7,232 nucleotides of DNA from Dehalococcoidia bacterium (GCA_030626915.1 DAOUTC010000062.1:1-7232), one strand, 5' to 3'. Numbered from the stretch's first letter, positions 1-6,483 are shown. The notes: generated by a model not told the origin, from the sequence alone. A program made the numbers and translations.

Positions 1-335
1 TACACCAAAGCTAACTTGGTTACGGTGATAGAAGCTAGTGCTAAATTGTTTATCACCGGCAAGCTTTCTGGAGGGTAAATATAAGGGAGGCCCCCCATCT
101 CTAAACCGCTCAATGATATGTCGTCAGTTACTATCTTATGTATGGCATCTTCTATTCCAGCATCAGCGGCGTAGAGCGCAGCCATTTTTTGCTCGTGCAT
201 CTGACCAACTTTAAGAGTGGTAGAGGCATAGCCAAGAACAGGAGCAATGAGTAATCCACCCAGAACCAGCAAAATCAGGACTATTGGCAAGGCTTGTCCG
301 TTTTCTCCCTTAATTATTTTCTTTAGCAACTTCAT
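1..335 (-). CDS. PilX-like minor pilin / pilus assembly protein, 3' end outside window
   Basis: The frame reads from ATG at 335 without a stop to the left edge (111 codons visible). The N-terminus is short and basic (MKLLKKIIKGENGQALPIV), followed by a hydrophobic segment at about residues 16-37, then a helical stretch with LYAADAGIEDAIHKI. A GQAL start followed by an AADAGIEDA motif is typical of PilX-N type minor pilin-like proteins of Gram-positive and Chloroflexota-type pilus operons. Unlike the two upstream prepilins it has no Glu at +5 of a G/F-type cleavage site, so processing by a prepilin peptidase is uncertain. An SD-like AGGGG lies 7 nt before the ATG, and the upstream prepilin stop is 23 bp away, so it is probably the last visible cistron of the pilus operon. 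It was read by hand from the reverse complement. The family call is by motif; the rest of the protein is not visible. Confidence 0.75.
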   Translation of the reverse strand, partial: MKLLKKIIKGENGQALPIVLILLVLGGLLIAPVLGYASTTLKVGQMHEQKMAALYAADAGIEDAIHKIVTDDISLSGLEMGGLPYIYPPESLPVINNLALASITVTKLALV

Positions 336-358
336 TTTTTAGCCCCTATCTTCAGGTA

Positions 359-949
359 TCAGACAGTTGGTCTGGGTTTGACTTCGTAGGTTCTCTCCTC
401 CTCAGCCTCACGGCACTCGGCTTTTATGGTTATTACCAGTTTACCACCGCTCAGTACAGGGTCAGGAAAGGAGGTAATGTGGTCGGCAACTAACATACTG
501 CTTTCGCTTTCAACCGTCTCCACAAGCTGACCTGCAGTGGTATATTTACGGGTGGTTATCTTCTGGTAGCGCTCAAGCTCATTACCAGCATAGAGGTATT
601 CGACATGGTAAGCGTTAGTGCATTGTCGCTCATCTTGATCAAACCCTTCCTTCCATTCCAAACCTACCCAGTCTAAAACCAGGACTTTTGGAGCCGTCAG
701 ATTTGCGGCCACTATACTTTGAGCCATCTGAGCATCCCGGCTAATCCAGTAACCGGCATTGCGTACCTGGTTTATGGCGATGTTCTGGTTATTGCTGAGG
801 GCGGTGCTGGTAATCACTTGATGTATGCTCATAGTGGCAGCAGCAGCAACAATACCAGTTAAAGCAACAGCCACCAGCAGCTCAACCAAACCGAAACCAC
901 GCTGGTTTCTTATTAAGCTTTTTAAACTTAAACGCTTTTTCCCTTTCAT
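359..949 (-). CDS. Type IV prepilin with N-terminal methylation motif (PilW/GspJ-like minor pilin)
   Basis: This 196-residue protein begins with a basic leader and an excellent type III (class a) prepilin signal: RG|FGLVELLVAVALTG. Cleavage is expected after Gly18, giving mature Phe1 with Glu at +5, which prepilin peptidase and pilin assembly require. Residues 19-42 form the conserved hydrophobic N-helix. The C-terminal head is beta-rich and contains Cys110 and Cys179, which could form a disulfide. Size and the position after a GspI/PilV-like pilin and before a PilX-like gene fit a minor pilin of the PilW/GspJ group, but the head is too divergent for a firm assignment. No Shine-Dalgarno is evident directly before the ATG; the 50-bp gap to the previous gene is largely filled by a dispersed repeat. 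Expected location is the inner membrane before assembly, then the pilus tip or shaft. Confidence 0.85.
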   Translation of the reverse strand: MKGKKRLSLKSLIRNQRGFGLVELLVAVALTGIVAAAATMSIHQVITSTALSNNQNIAINQVRNAGYWISRDAQMAQSIVAANLTAPKVLVLDWVGLEWKEGFDQDERQCTNAYHVEYLYAGNELERYQKITTRKYTTAGQLVETVESESSMLVADHITSFPDPVLSGGKLVITIKAECREAEEERTYEVKPRPTV

Positions 950-958
950 TTATCTATT

Positions 959-990
959 AGATTGCTTCGTCGCAAAGCTCCTCGCAATGA
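959..990. repeat. Dispersed palindromic repeat (ATTGCTTCGTCGC family) between prepilin genes
   Basis: The stretch has 5-bp terminal inverted arms, attgc (961-965) and gcaat (984-988), around a GC-rich core. The pattern attgcttcgtcgc...gctcctcgcaatga closely matches a short interspersed repeat I recall from many bacterial genomes (Chloroflexota and others). It fills nearly all of the gap between the stop of the upstream prepilin (999) and the start of the next one (949), so it lies in the leader of the downstream cistron. It would form a short imperfect hairpin in the operon mRNA. Confidence 0.65.
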
Positions 991-998
991 TAGAAGAG

Positions 999-1451
999 TT
1001 AGCGGTCTACTTTGTAGTCCGCTAATGTAAGCACTTCATTACCATGATGCTTAACAGTAATTGTTATTTTCTGGATGCCCATGTCATCATCAGGATTGGC
1101 TAAAGGGTTCCCCGTGTCTGGATCAATGGGTGGAGCATCAATTGAGACAGTATAGCCAGGATGATCAGGAGATGACACATCTGTTTGCTCGTATGATGGG
1201 GAAGCACCTGCCTGATATTCGCAGTTCTTAACATACTCCACCTGGCTCTGAGCTAGACTTTGGGCTACCGACCTCTCATCAGCGGTAGAGGCAGCTTTGA
1301 GAGCAGTGTGTAAGCCGCCAAGGAAAGCAAGAGCAACTATGCCCAGGATACCCAGGGCTATTATGGCTTCGATGGCGCCTACACCCTTAGAGTTGCTTCG
1401 GAAAGCCTTTGCTATTTTATTCACCTGTCTGGCTATATCTATCTGGCTCAA
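999..1451 (-). CDS. Type IV prepilin (GspI/PilV-like pseudopilin), TTG start
   Basis: This 150-residue prepilin has a leader ending in SKG|VGAIEAIIALGILGIVAL. Cleavage is expected after Gly23, with Glu at mature position 5, followed by a hydrophobic helix of about 20 residues (24-46). The helix continues into an amphipathic stretch (STADERSVAQSLAQSQVEYV) typical of GspI/PilV-like minor pilins. The C-terminal head is short, ends in a beta-rich segment (IQKITITVKHHGNEVLTL), and has one Cys (77). The initiation codon is TTG at 1451-1449, overlapping the pilC stop as TTGA. An AGGTGGG stretch just upstream (1461-1455) serves as the Shine-Dalgarno, so translation is probably coupled to pilC. An internal start would remove the basic leader, which supports the TTG start. 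It may be the major or a minor subunit; no other pilin in the window lets that be decided. Confidence 0.85.
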   Translation of the reverse strand: MSQIDIARQVNKIAKAFRSNSKGVGAIEAIIALGILGIVALAFLGGLHTALKAASTADERSVAQSLAQSQVEYVKNCEYQAGASPSYEQTDVSSPDHPGYTVSIDAPPIDPDTGNPLANPDDDMGIQKITITVKHHGNEVLTLADYKVDR

Positions 1452-2659
1452 AAACCCACCTGTCCATAGATGGAGTACATAGCGGCAAGCAGAGATGCAG
1501 CAATAAAACCGACTACTAAGCCAATGAATATGGTCATAGCTGGGGTGATAAGGGCAACTATGGCCTTTGTCTTATCATCGGCTATAGCTTCATAGCTTTC
1601 AGCTACAGTGGTTAATGTGTTATCCAGGTTACCGGTTTCCTCGCCTACAGCAGTCATCTGTACCATAAGGGGAAGGAAAAGCTTATTCTTCGCCATAGGA
1701 CCTGACAAGCCTGCGCCGGCGATCATGCTCTGCTGAACTTCAGTCAATGCCTTTGCCATAGCTCTATTATTGGTCCCCTGTATAGCCAGAGTCATTATTT
1801 CAGGCAGGGGTAAACCGCTGCCATACAGCAATGCTATGCTGCGGCAACACCTGGAAAGCTCATTGAGAAGGTTGATATGTCCGATGCGAGGCAAACTGAG
1901 GGCTAATTTGCTCCATTGATATCTACCTGCTGGAGTTTTGGTGTAGGCAAATCCCGCAACAACGGCAGCCACTATTCCTAACAGGAGCCAAAGGCCATAG
2001 TGTTGCAGCCAATCAGTGATGGCGAGGAGCACCCTGGTCGTTGTTGGTAGCTGGACGCCAAACGAAGCATACAAACCAGCGAAGGCAGGTAAAACGAAAG
2101 TAACTAATATAGCAATGACTATAATGGCTACAATACAAAGGATAATGGGATAGAGCAGGGCGCTCTTCACACTTTTTTGGGTTGTACTTATCCTTTCTAT
2201 ATAATCAGCCGCTCGCCTTAATACTACCTCGAGATTTCCTGTTCGTTCCCCCACGGATACCAGCCGATGATAAACCGTGGAAAAGGCACGGGGATGCTTA
2301 CTTAGAGCCTGTGATAAAGGACTACCACCTCGAACATCGGAAATCACATCAGCGATTATCTTTTTGAAGGCGCGATTGGTTACCTGAGTCTGTAGCAGTT
2401 CTAAGGAAGTAATGGCGTCGGTGCCTGATTCGAGCAACAAAGCTAGCTGACGGGAAAACATTATTATTTCGGTGGGATTTATAGTAGAAAATCGGGCGGT
2501 TAATTTCTCACCAGTGAAAAAAGGTATAGTCTCTTTGAGGCTAAGAACTCGATAGCCGCTATAAGTCAGCATATCAGCGGCGGCTTCCTCATCAGGAGCG
2601 GAAAGCTTGCCTTTGACTATTCTGTTATCTTCGCTGCAAGCTACATAGTGATAATCCAT
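1448..2659 (-). CDS. pilC: Type IV pilus / type II secretion inner-membrane platform protein (PilC/GspF family)
   Basis: The protein is 403 residues, the normal length for the family. It has two T2SSF domains, about residues 66-190 and 266-392, each with the family signature: FSRQLALLLESGTDAITSLELL (68-89) with VGERTGNLEVVL (136-147) in the first, and the counterpart LLYGSGLPLPEIMTLA (277-292) with VGEETGNLDNTL (338-349) in the second. Three strong membrane segments are visible at about 168-196, 222-239 and 367-396. The C-terminus MYSIYGQVGF is family-typical. PilC/GspF sits in the cytoplasmic membrane and couples the hexameric assembly ATPase to pilin extraction from the membrane. It follows the ATPase gene, although a four-helix-bundle gene intervenes, and overlaps the next prepilin by 4 nt. 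The ribosome binding site is weak (GAAG a few nt upstream). The leader comes from the AT-rich flank of the intervening gene. Confidence 0.95.
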   Translation of the reverse strand: MDYHYVACSEDNRIVKGKLSAPDEEAAADMLTYSGYRVLSLKETIPFFTGEKLTARFSTINPTEIIMFSRQLALLLESGTDAITSLELLQTQVTNRAFKKIIADVISDVRGGSPLSQALSKHPRAFSTVYHRLVSVGERTGNLEVVLRRAADYIERISTTQKSVKSALLYPIILCIVAIIVIAILVTFVLPAFAGLYASFGVQLPTTTRVLLAITDWLQHYGLWLLLGIVAAVVAGFAYTKTPAGRYQWSKLALSLPRIGHINLLNELSRCCRSIALLYGSGLPLPEIMTLAIQGTNNRAMAKALTEVQQSMIAGAGLSGPMAKNKLFLPLMVQMTAVGEETGNLDNTLTTVAESYEAIADDKTKAIVALITPAMTIFIGLVVGFIAASLLAAMYSIYGQVGF

Positions 2660-2732
2660 GGTAACTTCAATCTCTAAAATCTAATCTCTAAATCCTAAAC
2701 AAATCCGAAATTCCAAATTCAAATACCAAAAC
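2660..2732. repeat. AT-rich degenerate repeat flanking the four-helix-bundle gene
   Basis: This 73-bp gap is low-complexity and made of near-repeats: on the plus strand tctctaaaatct, tctctaaatcctaaac, gaaattccaaattcaaat. The same kind of sequence (gaaattctaaatactaaac) appears in opposite orientation at the 5' end of the neighbouring four-helix-bundle gene, around 3088-3120. The two flanks therefore form an imperfect inverted repeat around that gene. I recall similar 'aaatcctaaa / aattccaaattc' stretches next to S23/IVP genes in environmental genomes; that is memory, not a search. Confidence 0.55.
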
Positions 2733-3134
2733 TCACTTTGTTTTCTCTGCTATTGAGCCGAAGATTTTCATAAGTTCAGTTGCCTCCCCAATCAGCGATT
2801 CCCTGCTTTTCTCTTGGTCTTTGGTTTCTACGAGTTTTAACCAATAAATGCTTTCCTTAGATTCTTTACGACTTATCTTAATCCTCATCAAGAAATCCTT
2901 CTTGCTTAAGGATTCGTTTGCTTCGATATAATTCGCCCCAATAGAACTAGAAGACCTGACGAGCTGTTTTGCTATTTCTGCATTAGCAATGCTTCTTGGA
3001 AGCCCTTTCACAAACCTGATCACTTCTTTGGCAAACTTTAAAGTCTGTTCTTCCAAATCATATTGTTTTGAATTTTTGTCATTAGTGCTTCGATATTGTT
3101 TAGTATTTAGAATTTCGTGCTTAGGGTTTAGCAT
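2733..3134 (-). CDS. Four-helix-bundle protein, S23/IVP (23S rRNA intervening-sequence protein) family
   Basis: This 133-residue protein shows the family core: an opening YDLEEQTLKFAKEVIRFV helix (25-42), the signature QLVRSSSSIGANYIEANES (57-75), the helix FLMRIKISRKESKESIYWL (81-99), and a final helix (about 113-131). Proteins of this family form pentameric four-helix bundles. They are named after ORFs in intervening sequences of Leptospira 23S rRNA but are mostly found at other loci, and their function is unknown. The first roughly 24 residues (rich in N, K, T) are not part of the conserved fold and look translated from the AT-rich terminal repeat. The gene sits between the pilus ATPase and pilC, which are usually adjacent. 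It is clearly more AT-rich than they are, and its flanks form an imperfect inverted repeat, so it looks like an insertion rather than a pilus component. No start codon other than 3134 keeps the core. Confidence 0.88.
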   Translation of the reverse strand: MLNPKHEILNTKQYRSTNDKNSKQYDLEEQTLKFAKEVIRFVKGLPRSIANAEIAKQLVRSSSSIGANYIEANESLSKKDFLMRIKISRKESKESIYWLKLVETKDQEKSRESLIGEATELMKIFGSIAEKTK

Positions 3135-3195
3135 ATTTGCATTTTTGCCTTTGCTCTTTTATCGTTTCGATTACACATTAACTGTGTCCGTCGTT

Positions 3196-5520
3196 TTACT
3201 CTATTAAGTAGGCATTGCGTAACACTTCAGAGGGGGTGGTGATGCCTGCTTTTACTTTGAGCATGCCATCCTTAATCAGAGGCACCATTCCCCCTTCGAA
3301 CGCCTGCTGTCGAATCTCAGCGGTGCTGGCGCCCTTTAGTATTTGCATTCTTATCTTATCGCTTAGGGGCAGAACTTCAAATATCCCCGTTCTTCCTCGG
3401 TATCCGGTATGGGAGCATAGCTCACAGCCAGTGCCATAGAGAAACTCAGTTTGCTCCTCCCCTGTTTCCTTGGCATAGGCTAGTTGCTCCATTAGGGGGA
3501 CTTGTTGATAAGCACAGCAGTCGGAGCAAACACGGCGTACCATGCGTTGAGCCACTACACCAATAACTGCCGATGAGACCAGGAAGGGCTCTATACCCAA
3601 ATCAAGGAGGCGGAAGATGACGCCAATGGCATCATTGGCGTGGATGGAGGAGAGAACCAGATGTCCTGTTAGAGCAGACTGGATGGCTATCTTGGCTGTC
3701 TCAGCATCGCGAATCTCCCCTACCAGTATGACATCGGGGTCCAGACGCAATATGGAGCGCAATCCCCTGGCGAAGGTGACTCCTGCTTTAGGATTGACCT
3801 GAATCTGGTTCATATTCTTGAAGCGATATTCCACAGGGTCCTCAATGGTAATGATGTTTCGGGATATCTTATCCAGCTTATTTACCGAGGCGTAAAGTGT
3901 GGTGGTTTTTCCTGCCCCGGTAGGACCACTAACTAAAATCATGCCAAAAGGAACCTTAAGCATATTTTCATATCTAGCCAGAGCTTCAGGAGAAAAGCCT
4001 AACTGCGGTAAATCTATAATGCCTAAGGATTTATCCAGAAGGCGCAAGTCCGCCATCTCACCATGGACAGTAGGAGAGGTAGCTACGCGGACGTCTATGG
4101 GCCTGCCTTTAGCCTCAATGGAAATTTGCCCATCCTGGGGGCGGAGGTGGTCAGCGATATTCATATCAGCCATTATCTTTATTCTTGAAATGAAGGGAAG
4201 ATGTATTTTTAGGGGCAGGGACATAACATCCTGGAGAGCACCGTCAATGCGGTAGCGGATTCTTAATCTATCTTCTTCAGGCTCAATATGGACATCGGAG
4301 GCTCTGGCTTTAACTGCCTCATCAATGATGAGGCGCAAAGTGCTAGCCACTGGAGTATCTTCAGCAGCTTCAATCAAGGCTTGTTCATCCACTGCTTCAA
4401 CACCTACAGGGATACGGGATATTTGTTCTTCAATTTGTCCAAAGCCTTTGTAGTTGAAATCAATAGCTTCCCGGATTTCCTTTTCACTGGCAGCCATGGG
4501 GTCTATTCTCATCTTGCTCTGCAATGCCAGGGCTTCCAGGGCAAAGATATCAGCCGGATTTGCCATAGCCACTTGTAAGGTATTGTCTACAATGGTCAGG
4601 GGTATGGCGTTAAATCTCCTGGCCATTGTCTCGGGAATTAACTGTAAGACCTCGGGTTTGGGTATACGCCTGAGCAGCCTTTGCTTGGGTTTTACCTTTG
4701 GTGCTGCAGTTAGCAACTCCTCGATAGCATTTTGGAGGCTAGGTGCTTTCCCCTTTTCTGCAGCCAGTCTCTGGTACTGGCTACTAAGTTCAATGACCTT
4801 TATTCTTTGCTGTTCAGCGAATTGCTTAGCTTTTGGGGTAAGCTTTCCAGAGATTAGAAGAGCTTTTTCTTGAACTCCGGTATCATAAGCTTTGGTATCA
4901 AACAGGGATAGCTGGTTTAAGCTTACTTCGCCGCCAGTCATGTCATCTATACCTAGCTTGTGAGCTATAAAGCCATCATCCAGAGAAGCCAGGATAGCAA
5001 AGGTATATTCTGCCCCTGATCTTCCCCTAACCTTGGTGTTCTCCTCAATCTTATAGCCCAGTTGACTCAGGATTTGTGCTGCTTCGATTTTTGTCTTAGG
5101 GATGAAAGAAATATTTTCCTTAGTCTGTTTGGCTGGGAGGGGTGCGGCCAGGAATGCCTTCAGGCTTTCATTATCGAAGGCCTTTATTCGCTGTCCTTGA
5201 GCAAAGCGGCTGGCCACGAAGTCAAGTCTGGGAAGGGCGATGAAGACTTTGCTTTGAATGCCACAGTCGTAGCATTTGTCATCAAAGGTGGAGACTTCGC
5301 TCAAGCCTATTTCCTGCCCATCCTCACCCAGAGCAATGCCTACAGCGATGGTACAAGCGATGAAGCCATTGTTTCTGCGAGCTAGAATATCAAAGGTATG
5401 CTGAGCGCCAGATTTCCCTGTGAGAGGAGTATTTTGCTCTGCCTCGTAACCCTGGCTTTCAAGCCGCTGGATAAACTGGTTTTTGAGCTGCTCAACCTCT
5501 CTCTGTTCTAACTGTTGCAT
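3196..5520 (-). CDS. pilB: Type IV pilus assembly ATPase (PilB/GspE family) with duplicated nuclease-like N-terminal domains
   Basis: This 774-residue protein is about 200 residues longer than a typical PilB/GspE. Residues 12-117 and 143-245 are two copies of one domain, sharing GY..E.NT...G.SGA..TF.ILA, GFIA, S.FD.K.YD.G.Q.K and FA..QRIK. They resemble degenerate Mrr/PD-(D/E)XK folds. Residues about 283-357 form a GspE N-terminal-like domain (LIPETMARRFNAIPL). The motor core follows: a pre-Walker region with SDVHIEP (408-414) and VRVATSPTVHGE, Walker A GPTGAGKTT (532-540), Asp box IITIEDPVEY (556-565), Walker B DPDVILVGEIRD (594-605), His box GHLVLSSIHAND (619-630), and a zinc tetracysteine C665, C668, C699, C702. 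All motor residues expected for ATP hydrolysis are present. It should act as a cytoplasmic hexamer that drives pilin polymerisation through PilC. It is the first cistron, with promoter signals just upstream. Confidence 0.96.
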   Translation of the reverse strand: MQQLEQREVEQLKNQFIQRLESQGYEAEQNTPLTGKSGAQHTFDILARRNNGFIACTIAVGIALGEDGQEIGLSEVSTFDDKCYDCGIQSKVFIALPRLDFVASRFAQGQRIKAFDNESLKAFLAAPLPAKQTKENISFIPKTKIEAAQILSQLGYKIEENTKVRGRSGAEYTFAILASLDDGFIAHKLGIDDMTGGEVSLNQLSLFDTKAYDTGVQEKALLISGKLTPKAKQFAEQQRIKVIELSSQYQRLAAEKGKAPSLQNAIEELLTAAPKVKPKQRLLRRIPKPEVLQLIPETMARRFNAIPLTIVDNTLQVAMANPADIFALEALALQSKMRIDPMAASEKEIREAIDFNYKGFGQIEEQISRIPVGVEAVDEQALIEAAEDTPVASTLRLIIDEAVKARASDVHIEPEEDRLRIRYRIDGALQDVMSLPLKIHLPFISRIKIMADMNIADHLRPQDGQISIEAKGRPIDVRVATSPTVHGEMADLRLLDKSLGIIDLPQLGFSPEALARYENMLKVPFGMILVSGPTGAGKTTTLYASVNKLDKISRNIITIEDPVEYRFKNMNQIQVNPKAGVTFARGLRSILRLDPDVILVGEIRDAETAKIAIQSALTGHLVLSSIHANDAIGVIFRLLDLGIEPFLVSSAVIGVVAQRMVRRVCSDCCAYQQVPLMEQLAYAKETGEEQTEFLYGTGCELCSHTGYRGRTGIFEVLPLSDKIRMQILKGASTAEIRQQAFEGGMVPLIKDGMLKVKAGITTPSEVLRNAYLIE
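4786..5487 (-). other. Tandem duplicated restriction-endonuclease-like domains inside PilB
   Basis: These are PilB residues 12-117 and 143-245. Aligned by eye, the copies share GYEAEQNTPLTGKSGAQHTF with GYKIEENTKVRGRSGAEYTF, then ILA, a GFIA turn, an acidic/Gly loop, LSEVSTFDDKCYDCG with LNQLSLFDTKAYDTG, and QRIK near the end. The order glycine-rich turn, TF(D)ILA strand, GFIA-strand fits an Mrr-like PD-(D/E)XK core. The acidic residue survives in copy 1 (FDILA) but is Ala in copy 2 (FAILA). The second-strand Lys survives in copy 2 (AHK) but not in copy 1 (ACT). The domains are therefore probably non-catalytic and used for binding or assembly. The fold assignment is inference from motif pattern; the duplication itself is visible. 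Confidence 0.6.
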
Positions 5521-5552
5521 TGTAATTCCACTACCTTATATAGCTAACATCA

Positions 5553-5580
5553 ATGTTAACATAATAGGCTATGTTGTCAA
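5553..5580 (-). promoter_or_regulatory. Proximal sigma-70-like promoter of the pilus operon
   Basis: Reading leftwards, a perfect -35 TTGACA (5580-5575) is separated by 16 bp from a -10-like TAACAT (5558-5553). This lies about 33 bp before the pilB ATG. Inverted repeats overlap it. Confidence 0.5.
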
Positions 5581-5606
5581 TTATACTTTAGTCCTAGTAT
5601 TGACAA
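5580..5606 (-). promoter_or_regulatory. Distal sigma-70-like promoter of the pilus operon
   Basis: Reading leftwards, TTGTCA (5606-5601, one mismatch) lies 15 bp before a perfect TATAAT (5585-5580). The spacer is shorter than ideal. It may be an alternative or tandem promoter to the one at 5553-5580. Confidence 0.4.
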
Positions 5607-5618
5607 GGCACTAGTATC

Positions 5619-5710
5619 TGTCATTCTGAGCCGCGGGCGAAGAATCTCAAGATTCTTCATTCCGCGGAGTTTATACTGAGCGGAGTCGAAGTGCTCCACT
5701 CAGAATGACA
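5619..5710. repeat. Palindromic interspersed repeat (TGTCATTCTGAG family), complete copy
   Basis: Perfect 12-bp inverted arms, tgtcattctgag (5619-5630) and ctcagaatgaca (5699-5710), enclose two further hairpins. The first is ccgcgg (5631-5636) with ccgcgg (5662-5667), containing gaagaatc/gattcttc (5639-5646/5651-5658). The second is ctgagcggag with ctccactcag (5676-5685/5692-5701), with one mismatch. The whole can fold as a three-way junction. The core 'gtcattctgagc...gaagaatct' is a dispersed short repeat I recall from Chloroflexota and other genomes; a diverged copy lies at 7015-7095. It separates the pilus operon from the divergent pseudogene. Confidence 0.75.
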
Positions 5711-5771
5711 AGGGGGAGACATTTGATCCTGGTGTTGACAGGGCGACGGGCAATAGCTGTCAATAGTCTCA

Positions 5772-6415
5772 ATGGCTAGGAAAAAAACTCTGGTGCTATG
5801 TCTAGGCTTGATTGTCCTGTTGTCATTTTCTGCTTTGCTTCCCTTTGTCAGGATTGAGTTGGTTTTGGCTAACCCCGATGAACTGAAGTGGTCGGTTGTA
5901 GATAGCCCCAACAAAGAGGACAACGTTGTGGTCAGTCCCAGCGAAATAAATGCCCTTGTCACTGGCTCTGATGAGGAAACTTTCTATGCAGTGGTATTCC
6001 CAATGGAATTATCTATAAGTCAATCGATGGTGGGGTTACCTGGGAGGATGATTTAACCCCAGCGCTTGAAGATGAAGGTGCTACTTTGCCGGGGAAGGGT
6101 GAAGCCATCTTCTCTGATTATGCTTTGCCTTCAAATTACTGCGGAGATGAAGCTGAGAGCTGCGTTGTTTACGTTGCTTATAACTCAAACGCAACTGCCG
6201 ACGATGTTTGCGCCGCATCTACTGAGGGTGAAAGCTATTGAGCCCGCTCCTAGTGAGCCTGGTATCATAAGTGTTTTTACCGTGGTCTCAGAGCCAACCA
6301 CGCCAGCAATGATGTGCCTGTCATACGGCCAACGCCATTCTGGGTATGGCTTATCATTGGCATATTGGCATTGTTGAACATTGTCATTATTATGCTTTGC
6401 CTCGTCAGTAGATAG
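5772..6415 (+). pseudogene. Decayed secreted/anchored BNR-repeat-like surface protein
   Basis: From ATG 5772 there is a clear signal peptide: a basic start (MARKKTL), then a hydrophobic segment to about residue 33 ending ELVLANP. Beta-rich sequence follows (LKWSVVDSPNKEDNVVVSPS) up to about position 6000. The sensible reading then moves to another frame, with NGIIYKSIDGGVTWEDDL from 6002; the BNR-like Ser-x-Asp-Gly-Gly-x-Thr-Trp motif is recognisable. That frame stops at 6239-6241. In the same frame, after the further stops at 6251-6256, a C-terminal transmembrane anchor is still readable (PTPFWVWLIIGILALL...) and ends at TAG 6413-6415. The pieces suggest an exported beta-propeller or S-layer-like protein with a membrane anchor, now frameshifted, and probably internally deleted, since such proteins are usually far longer. 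No good Shine-Dalgarno precedes the ATG. Sequencing error could explain one shift but not all the stops. Confidence 0.6.
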
Positions 6416-6432
6416 GGCTGTGCCTTAATTTC

Positions 6433-6483
6433 GTAGCATCGAGGCTTTAGCCTCGGTGTGCGGGTCTGAAGACCCGCAGCTAC
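6433..6483. repeat. Three-stem palindromic repeat (GTAGC...GCTAC family)
   Basis: Outer arms gtagc (6433-6437) and gctac (6479-6483) enclose two perfect hairpins: cgaggc-TTTA-gcctcg (6440-6455) and gcgggtc-TGAA-gacccgc (6460-6477). This is a compact cloverleaf-like unit. I recall 'GGCTTTAGCC' and 'GGGTCTGAAGACCC' modules as a dispersed repeat type in several bacterial phyla. There is no coding sequence here and no T-run that would make it an intrinsic terminator. Confidence 0.75.

Noticed and set aside
2733..3134. Remnant of a 23S rRNA intervening sequence
   Set aside because: The protein belongs to the IVP family, but no rRNA sequence flanks it; the neighbours are pilus genes.
3173..3187. 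Intrinsic terminator after pilB (ACACA/TGTGT hairpin)
   Set aside because: The stem is only 5 bp, has no GC-rich core, and is not followed by a T-run in the direction of transcription.
4454..4873. Plus-strand open frame of 139 codons antisense to pilB
   Set aside because: It lies wholly within the well-supported ATPase gene on the other strand and shows no motif.
4786..5487. Active endonuclease fused to PilB
   Set aside because: Neither domain copy shows both the acidic strand residue and the lysine expected at the active site, so activity is not claimed.
5657..5962. Minus-strand open frame of 101 codons
   Set aside because: It runs through the palindromic repeat and antisense to a clear signal peptide, and its product is rich in Ser/Thr/His with no motif.
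6066..6377. Plus-strand open frame of 103 codons as a separate gene
   Set aside because: The neighbouring frame over the same bases carries the BNR-like motif and the C-terminal membrane anchor; this frame has no recognisable fold and overlaps the decayed gene.
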